Made by a program: the position numbers and the translations under genes
Shown here: piece after piece, positions 61,398-64,000 of the stretch
How positions within the stretch are numbered: position 1 is the stretch's first letter
Layout: the number at the start of each line of letters is the position of its first letter
NCBI GenBank assembly: GCA_035235625.1
Contig: CP141143.1
Coordinates: forward strand, 37,743,178-37,807,177
DNA: 64,000 bases
Reading direction: 5' to 3'
From: Saururus chinensis
Lineage: Eukaryota; Streptophyta; Magnoliopsida; Piperales; Saururaceae
Notes under the pieces: model-generated
What the model saw: the letters and a program-made list of their open reading frames with translations, nothing else
The model's database searches: none
What the model was told of the DNA's origin: nothing

Positions 61398-62213
61398 TGC
61401 CTTCAATATTCTTCAATCCACTTTGATTAAGAATAATCTCTTCCTCCAGCTCTTGTGTGTCAATAAGTGATTGTATATCACTTCTTTCAATATCTCTCAT
61501 CCATAATATCTCCACTCAAAAACTATGGTGATTCAAGAAAAATATATACAAATGTATCTCTCTTTTTCTTCTCTCATATATTAATTTTTCTCTCTTCAAA
61601 TTCATACATACCTAGGCCTTTTATAGAGTTTTGAGTCAGTTAGGGTTAAAGGAACCCAAGATGGAAAGGACCCCAGTCCAGAATCCTAAACTAGGTAAGC
61701 AAAATTGCAAGCGATTGAACATTTCACACAGGTAATAGATTGTTCACTATTTCAGTTTGAATAAAATACCAAACCATCTATCTTTTAATCAAGCAATTGA
61801 TCGGTTGTGCTCTCTGCTTAAAATATGATAAAGCAGTTACTTAAAAGATTGATCTATGCAATACCTATGTTCAAAGGTGATCAATCTCTTATGATCAATT
61901 TTCTAGATTTTGACCTCTTTCTCCCAAAACATCCAAAAAACATTTTAAACAATTATTTCTACTTAATTCTAAGTGATTTGTGTGTGTAAATGTGTGTATC
62001 ATACCTTCAAATCTTTGATACTCAATGTAGTTTTCTACTTTGAAATTTTAGAACATGTCTGCTTTCGTTTAAAGAATTTTAATTTTAAATCTAAATCGAC
62101 CTTCACACTAATCTAATTAGACTTAAAGACTAACATTGTACATGAAGTTTGCACATACTTTTGATAATTAAAATTAGCCAATTATAATATATATGCCCTC
62201 ATATGGTCTAACA
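61398..62213 (-). mobile_element. Copia-type LTR, third variant, reverse
   Basis: On the minus strand it starts tgttagaccatatgagggc and has the family-1 layout (pyrimidine/purine blocks, aattggctaatt, a gcagacatgttc block, ttgatcaat motifs, TATA near 61620) but is shorter and diverged. It ends near gaatattgaaggca. It lies head to head with the forward LTR ending at 61393, only four bases away. Confidence 0.6.
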
Positions 62214-62223
62214 TACCCAACTA

Positions 62224-63530
62224 TTGAAATTCATGGTAAATTTGTTGGTCAAGCAGTTGTACTACTACCACTCGAATAGGGCATTGTACCAATGCTCAGA
62301 TTCATTTCCAAGGATCTACTTGTATGCCTCATGTATTGCCTACTCTAGTTGCAGCAACAAATTATCAAACTCATTCCTGTCTAAATCATTGCAAGGGGAG
62401 AGATCAATTTTGCACTTTGGGTTTTTCTTTCATTTTGTAGCAGAGCCAAAAATTTCTCTCCAAGTGCAATAGACAATACACATGGAATTTGTTGAGGAAT
62501 GTTGATGCTATATTGTTCTACAATCCCTTCTTCCCATTGGACATGAACATGATACACCTACCCTCATCCACAACCATACATAGCTCCTTAAGGAACCATG
62601 TCTAGTTTGCCTTATTCTTGGTATCAATAGCTATGTATTTTAGTGGGAAAATGTGATTTCCCCCATCAACAGTGGTAGCTACCAAAAGAGTCCCTAGTAG
62701 AGGTGTGTGCCATTGAGGAACAGCAATGGGCGACATTGACAAAAACCTACAATACATGCATTCATGGAAATAAAATATCTCAAAAAATTTTGGTCGGGGA
62801 GCTTCACCACAATATTTGCTCGACTGCTGGAGTTTGCTGTCCTCAACTAGTCGCAATACCAAGGCATGTCATTGTAAGTTCCTCTAGTTTGCATGGATGT
62901 TGTTTATTGCTTGCTCCTTTCCATACCATGTCATTATATAGTTCACAAGCATCCCATATTGTCGTCGCATGTCCCTTTTTACTTCTAAGGCCTGATATGT
63001 AGCAAAATCTTGTAGTCTTTGGACAATCAACTCCGATAATAGAGTGCTCGATGCTTGCGGATTATGGAGTTTATTTGTTCCCCCACCACATGTATGGCTA
63101 GGGACAAACTCCTTCATCATAAAACAACTAAATGACTTGTCCAATACCATGCCCACTATCCAATTGCAGGTTTCAGTCGGCTCAACTTGATGTTTTTCAT
63201 TTCTCACAAATCTATAGACAAAATTATGTACAATTAGATATTGCCTTAATGCCTTCTATGGTGTACACATGTCCTTGAATTGATGACCAACTCCCAAAAG
63301 TGTGAAGGCAACTCCATTGACTGACTGCAATTCATTACTTGTGCCAATCCATTGGTATAAAACGCGTTGTCATTTGCACTACCATACGTGGTAAATTTCA
63401 CGAACATTGCTTCCTCCCCTACCAGTATCTTGCAAGATTGTCAAAGGCGGATAAACATGTCAACCAGCCAATATAAACTAGTGTCATACCTCACCACTGT
63501 CACATCGCCCAACTCAAGGTAAATGTATAT
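62224..63530 (-). pseudogene. Mutator-like (MuDR/MULE) transposase remnant
   Basis: Minus-strand parts in family order: N-terminal piece LGDVTVVRYDTS (about 63500); FKDMCTP and YRFVRNEKHQVEPTE (63290-63180), equivalent to the DNA-binding start with its VRN block; then FVPSHTCGG (63095); then VPQWHTPLLGTLLVATTVDGG and FPLKYIAIDTKNKA (62720-62605), matching the MULE core (LLxATxxDGxxxxFPLAxAxVDxENxxxW). Beyond this, WTWFLKEL and a FMSN.KKGL block follow at 62605-62540, with the catalytic-core end lost by about 62224. Several frame changes and stops; zinc-knuckle end, SWIM domain and TIRs not seen. Confidence 0.75.
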
Positions 63531-64000
63531 CAATGTTAGCAAGGACAAGGTTAAAAGACACCGCCAACCATCCACCAACTAAACTTAGAGTATCATTTGC
63601 GGTGATGTAATGTGCATGGTTCACTCCTCCAATAATCGAGAATCATTTCGAAATCCCCTCCATAGCATGTTATTGCTTCTACCTTCATAGAAGATGCCTA
63701 CCTAAAAGAAAAAAGAAAAAACAACAACATTACACACTATAGAAAATTTATGTATTTACTTTCAAATCAATAGATCATTTGTATCCAAATTTTGGATTAT
63801 TTTAGTGTCACTTTTAGAATATTTTGTTTCATATTTTCAACATTCATCATTTGTTGGTGTAAATTTTCAACGTGTTATATGTTTAGTTTCGGCATCTCAT
63901 ATTTTAGTTTTGAGCTCTATTGTCATTTACTATTTTCCCCTGACTGTTCCCTTGCCTATATGGACTTCTAGTTTTAATTCACTTACCTACTTTATCATCA
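63531..64000. other. Upstream of MULE fossil, unassigned
   Basis: No recognisable frame. It may contain leader or terminal sequence of the Mutator-like element, but no long terminal inverted repeat can be matched within the window. Confidence 0.4.

Overview
The window is plant nuclear DNA: AT-rich, very poor in genes, and packed with nested plant-type transposable elements (Copia and Gypsy LTR retrotransposons, CACTA/En-Spm, Mutator-like, Harbinger-like and Stowaway-like DNA elements, and a LINE end). The only host gene that can be read completely is a glyoxalase I gene at 32447-34985. Its eight short GT-AG exons and a spliced N-terminal transit-peptide-like exon point to a flowering plant, most likely a eudicot with a fairly large, repeat-rich genome. 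No bacterial features, tRNA, rRNA or CRISPR array was seen.

Layout. 1-805 is AT-rich repeat flank and 803-1539 is part of an LTR. A CACTA-type element appears to span 1540 to about 8867; it holds a reverse-oriented LTR fragment (from 3079), which is itself split by a 3.5 kb solo LTR (4391-7919) with a perfect AAACT target duplication. 9720-16115 is a patchwork of a Copia gag fossil, LTR pieces, a Copia 5' LTR (11378-12636), and a Gypsy LTR with gag start (12852-16115) carrying a 693 bp Harbinger/Tourist-like MITE. 16116-27128 is one reverse-strand Copia fossil. Its RNase H/RT region is interrupted by a second Copia-family insertion (16935-22699) with two LTRs, a perfect ATAGG target duplication and almost no pol. 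27129-32110 holds two more LTRs between stretches I do not recognise.

32111-36130 is the glyoxalase I locus. It has an in-frame plastid-type leader, an internal start for a cytosolic form, a Stowaway-like MITE in intron 3 and a probable intron in the 3' UTR. It makes the Zn-type enzyme that turns the methylglyoxal-glutathione hemithioacetal into S-lactoylglutathione, so it acts in detoxification.

37298-41284 contains an LTR-like start, another Stowaway-like MITE, the 3' end of an RTE/L1-type LINE and three tandem copies of a ~0.91 kb unit that begins with that LINE end. The third copy is broken by a second CACTA element (41285 to about 48.7 kb) with a degraded TNP2 transposase on + and a Transposase_24-like gene on -. 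48.6-53.7 kb is mostly Gypsy 3' sequence with a 2.1 kb solo LTR (50306-52411) that carries three tandem-repeat arrays, one a 46-bp minisatellite of twelve copies without indels. 53.7-62.2 kb is a mosaic of forward and reverse LTRs; one 3' LTR holds a 1.4 kb Harbinger-like element that seems to have captured part of a host membrane-protein gene. 62.2-63.5 kb is a reverse-strand Mutator-like transposase fossil.

The most unusual signals are the GATCGATC-type palindromes clustered in LTRs of several different families, the LINE-end tandem triplication, the Pack-type Harbinger-like element, the array-bearing solo LTRs, and the compact dual-start arrangement of the glyoxalase gene.
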